NCBI GenBank assembly: GCA_910589485.1
Contig: CAJUSW010000006.1
Span: 62,001 to 126,000 of the forward strand
DNA length: 64,000 bases
Origin: an uncultured Duncaniella sp.
Lineage (GTDB): Bacteria > Bacteroidota > Bacteroidia > Bacteroidales > Muribaculaceae
Direction of reading: 5' to 3'
Shown here: one piece after another, positions 51,858 through 61,032 of the stretch
Numbering within the stretch: position 1 is the stretch's first letter
Layout: each line of letters begins with the position of its first letter
Notes under the pieces: model-generated
Database searches by the model: none
What the model was told of the DNA's origin: nothing
What the model saw: only the letters and a program-made list of their open reading frames with translations
Position numbers and translations under genes: made by a program

Positions 51858-53060
51858 ATGTCTAATCCTATAAGGCGGTTGTTACGCCGCAATATTAGTG
51901 CCGGGCAGATCGCCGGATATGCCGTGGCCAATCTCGTGGGGCTGTTGATTGTGCTCACAGCCATACAATTTTACCGTGATGTCACTTCGGTGAGTCAAGC
52001 CGAGGATTCATTTGTGTCCGACGACTATCTCATTATCTCTAAGCGGGTGGAGGGAGTGCAGGGACTTGTCGGACCCTCGGGCGCGGCCACCACATTCACC
52101 CGCGATGAGCGTTCGGAGATCTCCTCACAGCCATGGGCTTCGGGGGTGGGTGAATTTACCTCGGCCGATTTCAATGTGAGCGCACAGGTGAATGTGGCAG
52201 GTGCCAATCTATCCACAGCCCTGTTTCTGGAATCTATACCCGATGAATTTTTCGATATATCTCCGCGCGGATGGGACTATCGTCCCGGCTCGGGCGATCC
52301 GGTGCCCGTGATCATCTCCAAGGATTACCTTACGTTGTACAACTTCGGATTCGCGGCCTCGCGGGGTATGCCACAGATCTCGGAAGAGCTTATAGGGATG
52401 CTCCCGCTCAAGCTCTCGCTCAGCGGAAATGGCCGTCAGCAATGGGTGGATGCCAGGATTGTGGGATTCTCGTCGCGCCTCAACACCATAGCAGTTCCGG
52501 CCGATTTCCTCAATTGGGCCAACGGGGTGTTTGGCGAAGGGAAAGAGGATACCGATCCGTCGCGCCTGATAGTGCGTCTGCGCAGGGCCGGAGATCCCGA
52601 GGCTACTGCTTATATGGAGGCTCATGGTTACGAGATAGCCGGCGACAAGGCGTCCGGCGGTAAGGCGGCTTATTTCCTGTCGGTTGTCACTACGGTAGTG
52701 GTGGCGATAGGGGCTATCATAAGTATTCTTGCGTTTTTCATACTGTTGCTCAGCATCTATCTGCTCCTGCAGAAGAACCGCGGAAAGATCCATGACCTGA
52801 TGCTTTTGGGCTACACGCCGTCGCAGGTGGCCCGCTATTACGAGGCTATTGTGGTGAGTGTCAATGCCGGTGTGCTGTTGCTCGCGTTGGCCGGGATGCT
52901 TATGGCGTCGGCCATGTGGCAGGGTAGTATTGAGGCGCTTGGTGCCGAGGGGGCTTCCTGCTGGCCTACGGTGCTGACCGGAGTGGTGATAATCCTTGTC
53001 ATTACGGCCGGAAATATAATGGCCATAAGGCGGAATGTGAGGAGCAGTTTCAGGAATTGA
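51858..53060 (+). CDS. FtsX-like ABC transporter permease
   Basis: The 400-residue protein has one N-terminal membrane helix (about 20-40, AVANLVGLLIVLTAIQFYR), a large periplasmic domain of about 230 residues, and three further helices near the end (SVVTTVVVAIGAIISILAFF and following, then ASCWPTVLTGVVIILVITAG). This four-helix design is that of MacB/LolC/FtsX permeases, which act mechanically on envelope substrates rather than as classical channels. It pairs with the ATPase just upstream. Confidence 0.85.
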   Translation: MSNPIRRLLRRNISAGQIAGYAVANLVGLLIVLTAIQFYRDVTSVSQAEDSFVSDDYLIISKRVEGVQGLVGPSGAATTFTRDERSEISSQPWASGVGEFTSADFNVSAQVNVAGANLSTALFLESIPDEFFDISPRGWDYRPGSGDPVPVIISKDYLTLYNFGFAASRGMPQISEELIGMLPLKLSLSGNGRQQWVDARIVGFSSRLNTIAVPADFLNWANGVFGEGKEDTDPSRLIVRLRRAGDPEATAYMEAHGYEIAGDKASGGKAAYFLSVVTTVVVAIGAIISILAFFILLLSIYLLLQKNRGKIHDLMLLGYTPSQVARYYEAIVVSVNAGVLLLALAGMLMASAMWQGSIEALGAEGASCWPTVLTGVVIILVITAGNIMAIRRNVRSSFRN

Positions 53061-53085
53061 AATGAAATATACTGAAGTGTAATAG

Positions 53086-53119
53086 GAAACGGGATGCCGG
53101 AGCGCCGGCATCCCGTTTC
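53086..53119. terminator. Bidirectional terminator, 15-bp perfect stem
   Basis: GAAACGGGATGCCGG and CCGGCATCCCGTTTC pair around an AGCG loop between the permease gene (+) and the GH2 gene (-), with T-rich sequence after it. Confidence 0.9.
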
Positions 53120-53151
53120 TTGAAAATAAGTGTCATGTAAATCTATTCTTT

Positions 53152-55497
53152 TTACCGCGACCTGAGCGATACTCGGGTGGTGGGTAGGCCTGTAGCGTGG
53201 GCTGAGAGGGTGATGCGTCCCGGCTTGCCGGATGATTTCACCACAGCCATGGCACGTCCTTTCCATGAGGAATGGCCCGGAGTGGTGTATTTCACCTTGT
53301 CGGTGAGATCGGCACTGCCTGCGGCTAAGATTGTGCCCGGGCCCGAGATGCGGAATTCGATCTCACGGTCGTCAACAGGCACTACATTCCCGTCGGCATC
53401 GATCAGTTCGGCTGTGACATATATAAGAGACTGATTGTCAGCATCCATCTCGGAGCGGTCGGCAGTCAGACGCATTTTCTTGACCTTTCCGGCCGTATTG
53501 ATCACGGCCTCATCGCCGGTGGGTTTGCCGTCAGGGCCGACAGCCACAACCTTTAATTCTCCGGGGAGATATTTCACAGGCATGACGGCGCGGTAGCCGT
53601 TGGCCTCCGACATGTCGGCACGTCCCACTTCATTGCCGTTGAGGTACAGGATCACCGACGGGTGGCGCGATACAATCTCCACATCGATCTCCTTCTCCTC
53701 CATTCCGGGCCATGTCCAGGAGTCCCATGTGGGATATACACTCCATTGGGTTTCCTTTATCTCGCCATAATAGCCGTTTGGCTCCCTGACGGCAAGATGG
53801 AGTGAGGGATTCTCGTCATACAGAGCCTGGCGGTAATAGGAGATGGGTTTGCGCCATCCGGTGATGTCGATATCACCGCAATAGGCGCCGTGCCAGGGCC
53901 ATTGGTTGCGTTCGTAGTGCTCGCCCTCGCTCTGTCCCTTGTAATAGTAACGTCCTATGCCCGACTCGCCCAGATAGTCGATGGCGGTCCACACGAAGTC
54001 ACCTATTATATAAGGATTATTCTTGACCTTAAGCCAGTTGGAGAACGCATCGCGGGGATAGCTCTCCGTTTGCCACATCACACGCTGTGGATCGCGCTGA
54101 TGGTCGGTCTCCGACTTGTGTATCATGTAGTTATAGCCGGTGATGTCGAGCTGTTCGGCCAGCGGGTCGTATATCTCCCAATCGCTGTCCCATGAGCAGA
54201 GGGCTTGGGTGACGGGGCGTGTCGGGTCGAGCTTGCGGCATATGCCGGCGAGTTTCCTCGCCGTGGTGATAATCTCGATTTTCTTGCGCTCGATCACCTC
54301 GTTGCCTATACTCCAGCTCATTATCGAGGGGTGATTGCGGTCGCGGAGCACCATTGCCGATACATCCTTATCGCTCCACCGGTCGAAATCGCGGGCATAG
54401 TCATGTTCGGTCTTGCTGTCACGCCAACCGTCGAATATCTCATCGATCACGATCAGTCCCTGGCGGTCACACTCATCAAGGAACGCTGGAGACGGGGGAT
54501 TATGGCTTGTGCGCACGGCATTGAAGCCGGCCTCCTTCATGAGCCTTACCTTGCGGGCCTCGGCATCGTCGTAGCTGCGGGCGCCGAGCAATCCGTTGTC
54601 GTGGTGTACGCATCCGCCGTTGAGCACGATGTTACGGCCGTTCAGTGTTAGGCCGTCAGTGGCCGAGTAGCGGAATTCCCTTATGCCGAAAGTCTCGGTC
54701 GAGGTGTCGGTCACATTGCCATTCTCGGCCACCGAGATCTCGGCGGTGTAGAGATTGGGTTGTTCAGGGCTCCATAGGGCCGGATCGGCGACCTGCAACG
54801 GTATGGAGAACGAGCCATCCTTACCCACTTGTCCCGACTCGGTTGCCACGAGTTTCCCGTCGCGGTAGATCCCCACAGTGGCCGAGGTTGCCGTGCCGGG
54901 ATTATCGACCGTGCCGGTGACCAACACTCCGGCCTGCGAGGCATTTACCTCGGGGGTGGTGATGGCCACGCTCCAGGGACGGAGATGTGTGGGGTGGGCG
55001 CTCAGGAGCCACACGTGGCGGTAGATGCCCGATCCGCTGTACCATCGGCAATTCTTCTGGGCCGAGTTGTCGACAAGCACCTCAATGAGATTGTCGCCCT
55101 GACGCACTGCCGGGGTGATGTCATAGATCATTGACGAGTAGCCATAGGGGCGGTGTCCGATGGTATCGCCGTTGACCACTACGGTGGAATTCATGTACAC
55201 CCCCTCGAGATAGAGATTGTGCACGCGCTTCATATCCTCGGGGGCAAGCGAGAGGTGTTTCCGGTAGTGGCCACGTCCGGCGCGTACATACCCGCCGTCG
55301 TTGCCCGACGGGTATATGCTGTCGAAGTCAAAGGTCACGCTCCAGTCGTGAGGCAGATCCACTGTCTCCCAGGCATCGGAGCCGTCGAGCGAGAACTGCC
55401 AACCGTCGTCAAGCGGACGCTTGTCGGCCGCCGAAACCTGTAGCGACATAGCTAAGGCCGACAGGAGCACCGGAAATAGTGGATGTGTGAATTTCAT
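53152..55497 (-). CDS. GH2 glycoside hydrolase (beta-galactosidase-like), secreted
   Basis: The 781-residue protein has a signal peptide, a jelly-roll sugar-binding domain (RPLDDGWQFSLDG to about 190), an Ig-like domain and a TIM barrel. Acid/base Glu lies in WSIGNEVIE near residue 398 and the likely nucleophile Glu in WQTESYP near 476. Two C-terminal Ig-like domains follow, including a DUF4982 type. Members hydrolyse beta-galactosides, beta-mannosides or beta-glucuronides; this domain arrangement is most often a beta-galactosidase. It lies 28 bp downstream of the GH30 gene in one operon. Confidence 0.9.
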   Translation of the reverse strand: MKFTHPLFPVLLSALAMSLQVSAADKRPLDDGWQFSLDGSDAWETVDLPHDWSVTFDFDSIYPSGNDGGYVRAGRGHYRKHLSLAPEDMKRVHNLYLEGVYMNSTVVVNGDTIGHRPYGYSSMIYDITPAVRQGDNLIEVLVDNSAQKNCRWYSGSGIYRHVWLLSAHPTHLRPWSVAITTPEVNASQAGVLVTGTVDNPGTATSATVGIYRDGKLVATESGQVGKDGSFSIPLQVADPALWSPEQPNLYTAEISVAENGNVTDTSTETFGIREFRYSATDGLTLNGRNIVLNGGCVHHDNGLLGARSYDDAEARKVRLMKEAGFNAVRTSHNPPSPAFLDECDRQGLIVIDEIFDGWRDSKTEHDYARDFDRWSDKDVSAMVLRDRNHPSIMSWSIGNEVIERKKIEIITTARKLAGICRKLDPTRPVTQALCSWDSDWEIYDPLAEQLDITGYNYMIHKSETDHQRDPQRVMWQTESYPRDAFSNWLKVKNNPYIIGDFVWTAIDYLGESGIGRYYYKGQSEGEHYERNQWPWHGAYCGDIDITGWRKPISYYRQALYDENPSLHLAVREPNGYYGEIKETQWSVYPTWDSWTWPGMEEKEIDVEIVSRHPSVILYLNGNEVGRADMSEANGYRAVMPVKYLPGELKVVAVGPDGKPTGDEAVINTAGKVKKMRLTADRSEMDADNQSLIYVTAELIDADGNVVPVDDREIEFRISGPGTILAAGSADLTDKVKYTTPGHSSWKGRAMAVVKSSGKPGRITLSAHATGLPTTRVSLRSR

Positions 55498-55525
55498 AGC
55501 AAGTACTCAGATTGGGAGTTATAAA

Positions 55526-57028
55526 TCAGAGGGTAAAGGTGTTGAATGAGTGGGGTGCGAGGGTGTTGTTGAGGTATTTGCCCTTGACTTTGAGTGAGAT
55601 GTCGCGGGGCGAGTCCTCAAAGTTTCCTGTGACAATCACGGTCTTCCCCTCGGGTGTCACGAACGCAGTGGCCATCACATTGTTGCCCTCGGAGCGGGGT
55701 GAGTAGCCAATCATGCGGCTTCCCGCGGGGACAAGGTTGGTGAAATGCTTCACGGCATAGAATTCGGGGGTGTAGCGTATGGAGCGCGACTTGGAGTCGA
55801 CCTGAATCAAGGCGTTCTGCTTCCATCCCCAGGGGCTCTCGCCGTTGTCGGGGAGGAGGAAGTTCCAGTTGTACCACTCGTCACATCCGTTGCCCATATT
55901 GTCGGAGATAAGGAAGAAGGTGTGCTCGCCTGCTTTCCAGTCCATCGAGCCGTTGCCACATTCGCTTTCCGAGCATATATAATGGAAATCGGGATACTGG
56001 GCGCGTATGGCAGGGAGTATCTCGCGGCCCTCCCACTGGAATGCCACGCCATCGATGCAAGAGCGCAAACCCTCGTCGCCGAGCACCTTCTCCACGTGGT
56101 CCTGACGGTTGGTGTTGAATGTGCCTATGTAGAGCTTCACGTCGGGGTGGTTGGCCTTGAGAGCCGGTGCCAGATAGTCGCGGTTGAAGCGTATGGTGCC
56201 CTCGGCGGTCCAGGGACAGCCGGGATAGGGGGTGTAGCTGTAAGCCTCGTTCTGATATATCACCATGTCGATGGGTATGCCCTGCTCGCGGTACATGTCG
56301 ATGAACCGGCAGAAGTAGTTGGCATAAGCCTTGAGATAGCGCGGATCCTGGATGAAATAATCCTGGGTGGCGAGGCGGCGGGGGAACTGACCCTTGCGTT
56401 CGCCGAGGAATTTCATCTCGTCCTCGTCGATATCGTCGGTCGAGCCGAAGAGCAGATAGTCCACTCCGGGGTTGGCATTGTTGTGCTTGCTGCTCACCAC
56501 GGGATAGTCATGATTAATCTTCATCCAGTGGGGCGGACTCCAGGGGGAGATCCAGAATGTGAGGTCGGGATTGTAGCGCTGGGCCGAGCGGATGAGGGGG
56601 ATGATGCTGCGCTTGTCGCGGTCGATGTTGAAGTGGCGCAGTTCGAAATCGCCGGGCACGTCGTCACAACTGTACCATGAACGGCCATAGTCGTTACAGT
56701 TCATGGAGATGCGTCCGCGGGTGAAACGCAGGTCACCGTCGGGGGCAAACAGGCGGCTCATTATCTCATCCTGAGTGGCACGGTCGAGGGTCATGAGCGC
56801 GTCCCAGTCGAGCTCGTTGAACGTGGTGCCCCAGGCTTTCAGTTCGGTGCCTTGGGCTGACGGATCGATCTCGAGCATCACTCCCGATGCGGAGGGGGAG
56901 GACTGGAGACGGAGGGTGGACTGACACCAAGGCTCAGACTCCGTAGTTGTGTATTTGCGGACAGTCTGAGCCTGAATGGAGTGAATTGTCATCGCGGCTG
57001 CTGCGAGCAGTATCAGATGAATTTTCAT
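55526..57028 (-). CDS. GH30 glycoside hydrolase, secreted
   Basis: The 500-residue protein has a signal peptide (MKIHLILLAAAAMTIHS), then a TIM barrel with acid/base Glu in IYQNEAYS near residue 259 and nucleophile Glu in ICSESECGNG near 354, and a closing beta domain. GH30 members cleave beta-1,6-glucan, beta-xylans or glucosylceramide; SPWSPPHWMKINHDY fits the glucan/xylan group but does not decide it. It heads the GH30-GH2 operon. Confidence 0.92.
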   Translation of the reverse strand: MKIHLILLAAAAMTIHSIQAQTVRKYTTTESEPWCQSTLRLQSSPSASGVMLEIDPSAQGTELKAWGTTFNELDWDALMTLDRATQDEIMSRLFAPDGDLRFTRGRISMNCNDYGRSWYSCDDVPGDFELRHFNIDRDKRSIIPLIRSAQRYNPDLTFWISPWSPPHWMKINHDYPVVSSKHNNANPGVDYLLFGSTDDIDEDEMKFLGERKGQFPRRLATQDYFIQDPRYLKAYANYFCRFIDMYREQGIPIDMVIYQNEAYSYTPYPGCPWTAEGTIRFNRDYLAPALKANHPDVKLYIGTFNTNRQDHVEKVLGDEGLRSCIDGVAFQWEGREILPAIRAQYPDFHYICSESECGNGSMDWKAGEHTFFLISDNMGNGCDEWYNWNFLLPDNGESPWGWKQNALIQVDSKSRSIRYTPEFYAVKHFTNLVPAGSRMIGYSPRSEGNNVMATAFVTPEGKTVIVTGNFEDSPRDISLKVKGKYLNNTLAPHSFNTFTL

Positions 57029-57133
57029 TTTTTATGGGGTTTCGTGGGTTAGAAAGCGTTGACTTAAAAAGGAACCCCAAACAATCTTTATACCAAATAA
57101 ATTAACCTATATAAAACCAAAGTGTGTGTTTTT

Positions 57134-57164
57134 CAAAGTTATGAAGAAATCTTATATTACCGAA
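57134..57164 (-). promoter_or_regulatory. Promoter of the GH30-GH2 operon
   Basis: On the minus strand TTCG at the -33 position (57161-57164), 19 nt and TAACTTTG (57134-57141) give a leader of about 100 nt. A second -7-like TACCTTTG lies at 57215-57222. The 304-bp gap 57029-57332 contains these sites and nothing else I can name. Confidence 0.65.
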
Positions 57165-57332
57165 TACTGTAACTAATAAAAATTTGTGTGAATGTGTATT
57201 TTTCAAGTACACTGCAAAGGTAATATGAGATTGTGTGGGGTATGTGGCTGATTTCGGTCAAAAATATGTGTGAATCTTTCAATCGTGCTTCGGATGAACT
57301 ATTCAGCACCTTTTTTGACCGAAAATGTATCC

Positions 57333-58526
57333 TCAATCATTGACTGCAACCGTGTAGCTGACGGGAAAATGCTCCATATAGTCGAGCCAGTTGACATGAT
57401 TGTTGATAGCCGAGCGGTCCCATGCGAAGCCCCAGTAGTAGTCGAGGGTGTCGCCGGGGGCGTAATTCCGCACGGCCAGGATGTGGCCGAACTTCTCCTC
57501 CATGCTGTCGGCCCCGCCGGGGATATACAGCCCGAGGAAAGCCTTGCCGTTGTTGGCCCCTTCGGTGGGATCGGAGTAGGTGATGATCCCCTTTTCGGGC
57601 CTCATGCATGCCGGCGAATCATCGTGGCGCGGGAATCCGGCAACGATGTTGGCGGGAGACTCGAGCCCCTCGAACCACACCCTGCTGCGGTTGAGGTGGG
57701 AAGCCGCGTCGAGCGACACCAGGCGGTGCTCCACGAAATGGGGCACGAGCGTGTCGGATTCCGAATAATGGTGATAGAGCATCTCGACCGTGAACCGCAG
57801 AGGGCCGTTGTCGAGAATACGGGCCTGCTCGAAGCACCACGGGTAGGCGATGGTATCGCCCATGATCAGGGCGGCCGAGCCTGCTCCGAGGGTTTCACCT
57901 ACCGAGTAGCAGTCGATGCCGTTGCCATGGTCGATGTTATAGTTGAGCGTGCTGGCAAACTCGTCGGCAAGAGCCGAGTTTATCGCCCTCAGGGAGTCGA
58001 TCTTGGCCCATGTGGCCGGGTCGGATTCCACTCCGTAGAGCGATTCGAGGATCAGCCCCGGGGTGGAATGTTTCAGGTACAGGTCCTGGCCGTAGTATCG
58101 CAGACCCTCGCGGCGGGTGCCGGGCCCGTAGGCACGGAATCCCACCAGGTCATTCTCCCACACCAGGTCGTCCAGACGGCGCTCGTAGATGTTGCCGCCT
58201 GTCACCGCCTCATAGGTGCGGGCACTGTCGGAGGGGAATATGGAATATGTGCCGCATCCTCCGGCCGGAACGCTGGCCATGAACACGAGCATTGAATCGT
58301 GGGTGAGCTGCGAGGGGATCTCGTTGCCCTCGCCGTCCACCACATAGAAATGTTGCGTGCTGATGCGCGACAGGATGTCGCCGGCGGGCACTTCCACACA
58401 CCTCGGGCCTATGTCGCGTCCCGAGGTGTTGGTTACTGTAATGTCTACACATTCCCGGCTGCATGATGAGTTAAGCAGCAGGGCTGTCATACAGAAAAGG
58501 ATAGGATGTAGATTACGCAGAGTCAT
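57333..58526 (-). CDS. DUF4861-family lipoprotein, likely glycan-processing accessory
   Basis: The start at 58526 (MTLRNLHPILFC) leaves only 4 bp after the upstream GH43 gene; the alternative start lies inside that gene. The 397-residue lipoprotein (LLLNSSC) matches DUF4861, a family in polysaccharide-use loci of Bacteroidota whose activity is unsettled. Visible features are VTNTSGRDIGPRCVEVP at the start and GFAWDRSAINNHVNWL at the end. It probably acts in the periplasm on products of the neighbouring glycosidases. Confidence 0.8.
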   Translation of the reverse strand: MTLRNLHPILFCMTALLLNSSCSRECVDITVTNTSGRDIGPRCVEVPAGDILSRISTQHFYVVDGEGNEIPSQLTHDSMLVFMASVPAGGCGTYSIFPSDSARTYEAVTGGNIYERRLDDLVWENDLVGFRAYGPGTRREGLRYYGQDLYLKHSTPGLILESLYGVESDPATWAKIDSLRAINSALADEFASTLNYNIDHGNGIDCYSVGETLGAGSAALIMGDTIAYPWCFEQARILDNGPLRFTVEMLYHHYSESDTLVPHFVEHRLVSLDAASHLNRSRVWFEGLESPANIVAGFPRHDDSPACMRPEKGIITYSDPTEGANNGKAFLGLYIPGGADSMEEKFGHILAVRNYAPGDTLDYYWGFAWDRSAINNHVNWLDYMEHFPVSYTVAVND

Positions 58527-58530
58527 GAAA

Positions 58531-60990
58531 TCATTGTTTTTTCCAGTGGTTTTCAAGTTGATCGGCCTCCTCGGCGGTGAGATGGATCACTGCGCCGTGT
58601 TTAGGAGACGTGAAGTTGGTGGTCTTCATCACCCCCTCGTTGAAATGCCCGAGCGGGGTGAAGGTTTTGAAGTCGGATGTCTCGACAAATCCGAAATTAT
58701 GGGTCTTTATGCCGTAGCAGTCATACATGAGCACCCATTTGTCCTCGCCGATGCGTTTCCACACGTTGGGAGCCTCGCAGGCCGAGGGTTCGGGGTCAAT
58801 CCATTCGGGCGAGAAGGCAAACGAGGAGTTGACCGAGCTCGAGGCGGCATGCTTTATGCCGGGAGTGCCGGTATGCGCCACATAGAACAGATGGTATTTG
58901 TCCCCCACACGGGTGAGGTCGCCGTCGATGGCGGTGGAGCGTCCGTCGGGGTACTCAAAGAGCAGCGCGGGCCTTGAATCGAGGCGCGAGAAGGCATCGT
59001 CGACATAGGCATAGTAGAGGCGGTTCATCTCATTGCCGAAACGCATGGTGAAGTATATCATGAGTTTGCCGGTCTCGGGATCATAGATGGTCTCGGGTGC
59101 CCACACGCAACCCACCTCGGCATACTCGCGCGACAGTTCGTCGAATCTCACGTTGGAGCGGGTCCAGTGGATCAGGTCGTGTGATTTCATCAGCACCAGG
59201 CCGCAGTTGTTGCCCCAGCCGTATTTCTTGCCGTCGCGCTCCCACTCGGTGTCGCGGAATCCTGCATCCTTGGCAAATACATGCAGGTCGGTCATGGCCA
59301 GATAGAAAGCTCCGTCGGGCCCGCGGTAGATGTGGGGATCGCGTATGCCTTTCTGGTCGGCTATAGTGTCGCCGGCTATTATGGGACGGCCGTCGTTGAG
59401 GGCCGTGAAGATGTAGCCGTCGCGGCTCAGTGCCATGTGCAGGCTGTGGGTATCATCCTTGTGGAACACCATCAGGTAGGCTGACATGTCCTTCTCCTGA
59501 GGCACGGCATCGCGGTAGCCGAACGATGAGAATTCAGCTTCCCCCTTGCCGGCCACACACAGGGCCGGACGCAGGGCGAAAAAGCCTCCGTAATTGTTGT
59601 GGTGATATTCGCTGACATCTATGCCGGTGGCAAGTGTGGTCCAACGGTCGCCGTCGGCACTCACGCTGACCGACAGGTGATTGCAGTTGTTATGCAGACG
59701 CACGTGGAAATTACGGCCCAAGGAGTCGGGCACAGTGGTGAACGCCGTGGGTGAGGAGTAGATGGTGAAGCGCTTGCCGTCGCACATGAGTCCGGCAAAA
59801 GCCTTGTCGCTGTAGTAGAGAAGCAGTCCGGCCGAGGCCCCTTTGCCCACCGAGATCTCCGCCTCGGCGATGTAATTCTTATGCTGAGGTGTCACCAGGA
59901 GCAGACGGCCCGAAGCGGGATCGGATGGACGGCCTTTACCTTTAACCTTGATGGCCGATTCTCCGCAAGTCACGCTTGCCGAGGGATCCTCGCCCCACAT
60001 GGTCCACTGGAGGCCGAGGGTGGGGGAGTCGAAGTTGTCGGAAAGCTCCATACCGTTCTTTACGGGCTGACCGGCCGATGTGTCGCCCGGGAGCTGGGCT
60101 GAGGCGGTGGGGCGGAACCATCCGTCGGGAGTGAGTTCAAGCGGTTCTATGAGGGTGGCGCGTCCGAGGGTGTGGAAATTGTTGGGATATCCGTGATACA
60201 CTATCCACCAGTTACCGTTCACGTCATCGATGATGGTGCCGTGACCCTTTGACCACCAATGGTCGCTGTCGCGGTAGGTGTGCACGAGGGGATTGTAGGG
60301 GGAATTTTCCCACGGGCCGGTCACATTGCGCGAGCGCGCCGATACGGCCATGTGGCTTGTGGCCGGTCCGGCGGTGCCACCCTCGGCCGAGGTGAGATAA
60401 TAGTATCCGTTGTGATACAGCAGTTTGGGCGATTCGAGATACATTCCCTCGGTCTCCCACGACGAGGGATATTTCCATCCGTCGTACACCTTGGTCTTCC
60501 CGCCGGTGGTCGACAGGCCGTCGGGCGCGAGGGGCACTACCTCACCCTCGTTGACATAGAGATAGCGGTTGCCATCGCGGTCGGCGATATGTCCGGGGTC
60601 GATACCTTTCACTTTCAGGTCGACCGGAGTGCTCCAGGGGCCACGTATGTCATCGGCCCACGACACCCAGTTGGTGCCGTCGGATGGGAAATATATGTAG
60701 TAGCGTCCGTTGTGCTTCACAAGGTCGGGAGCCATGGCCGATCCGCTGTATTCGGGAATGGCGCGGGTTATCGGCTCCCAGTTTACGAGGTCGCGCGAAT
60801 GCCATATGAGGAATCCGGGGGCGTAACGGAATGGAGAGTGGGTCATGTAGTAGTCCTCGCCATCCCTGAGGATGGTGGGGTCGGGATAATCCCCCGGCAG
60901 AATCACGCGCGGAAAGCCGGAGGAGGTGGTGGCTGATACCGCTGTGGCTCCCGCGAGGAATAAAAGCAGTGAGGTGATGAATCTTACCAT
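58531..60990 (-). CDS. Tandem GH43 glycoside hydrolase (two GH43 domains with a middle beta-sandwich)
   Basis: The 819-residue protein has a signal peptide and an N-terminal GH43 propeller (about 25-320) with the base Asp in DYPDPTILRDG, the modulating Asp in MAPDLVKHNG and the acid Glu in YLESPKLLYHN. A beta-sandwich region (about 325-500, DNFDSPTLGLQWTMWGED, DUF1349-like) follows, then a second GH43 domain (about 505-800) with RDPHIYRGPDG, GCVWAPETIYD and ACEAPNVWKRI. Both halves keep acidic residues at the catalytic positions. GH43 enzymes are mostly arabinofuranosidases, xylosidases or galactanases, so a single polypeptide may remove two different side chains. Confidence 0.9.
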   Translation of the reverse strand: MVRFITSLLLFLAGATAVSATTSSGFPRVILPGDYPDPTILRDGEDYYMTHSPFRYAPGFLIWHSRDLVNWEPITRAIPEYSGSAMAPDLVKHNGRYYIYFPSDGTNWVSWADDIRGPWSTPVDLKVKGIDPGHIADRDGNRYLYVNEGEVVPLAPDGLSTTGGKTKVYDGWKYPSSWETEGMYLESPKLLYHNGYYYLTSAEGGTAGPATSHMAVSARSRNVTGPWENSPYNPLVHTYRDSDHWWSKGHGTIIDDVNGNWWIVYHGYPNNFHTLGRATLIEPLELTPDGWFRPTASAQLPGDTSAGQPVKNGMELSDNFDSPTLGLQWTMWGEDPSASVTCGESAIKVKGKGRPSDPASGRLLLVTPQHKNYIAEAEISVGKGASAGLLLYYSDKAFAGLMCDGKRFTIYSSPTAFTTVPDSLGRNFHVRLHNNCNHLSVSVSADGDRWTTLATGIDVSEYHHNNYGGFFALRPALCVAGKGEAEFSSFGYRDAVPQEKDMSAYLMVFHKDDTHSLHMALSRDGYIFTALNDGRPIIAGDTIADQKGIRDPHIYRGPDGAFYLAMTDLHVFAKDAGFRDTEWERDGKKYGWGNNCGLVLMKSHDLIHWTRSNVRFDELSREYAEVGCVWAPETIYDPETGKLMIYFTMRFGNEMNRLYYAYVDDAFSRLDSRPALLFEYPDGRSTAIDGDLTRVGDKYHLFYVAHTGTPGIKHAASSSVNSSFAFSPEWIDPEPSACEAPNVWKRIGEDKWVLMYDCYGIKTHNFGFVETSDFKTFTPLGHFNEGVMKTTNFTSPKHGAVIHLTAEEADQLENHWKKQ

Positions 60991-61032
60991 TGGAAATGAA
61001 TGTGAGAGAGTGTGTATAGTATTAGTGATCGT

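Noticed and set aside
57205..57222. TACCTTTG at 57215-57222 as the main GH30 promoter
   Set aside because: It lacks a -33 at the right distance. The element at 57134-57164 fits better, although a second start is possible.
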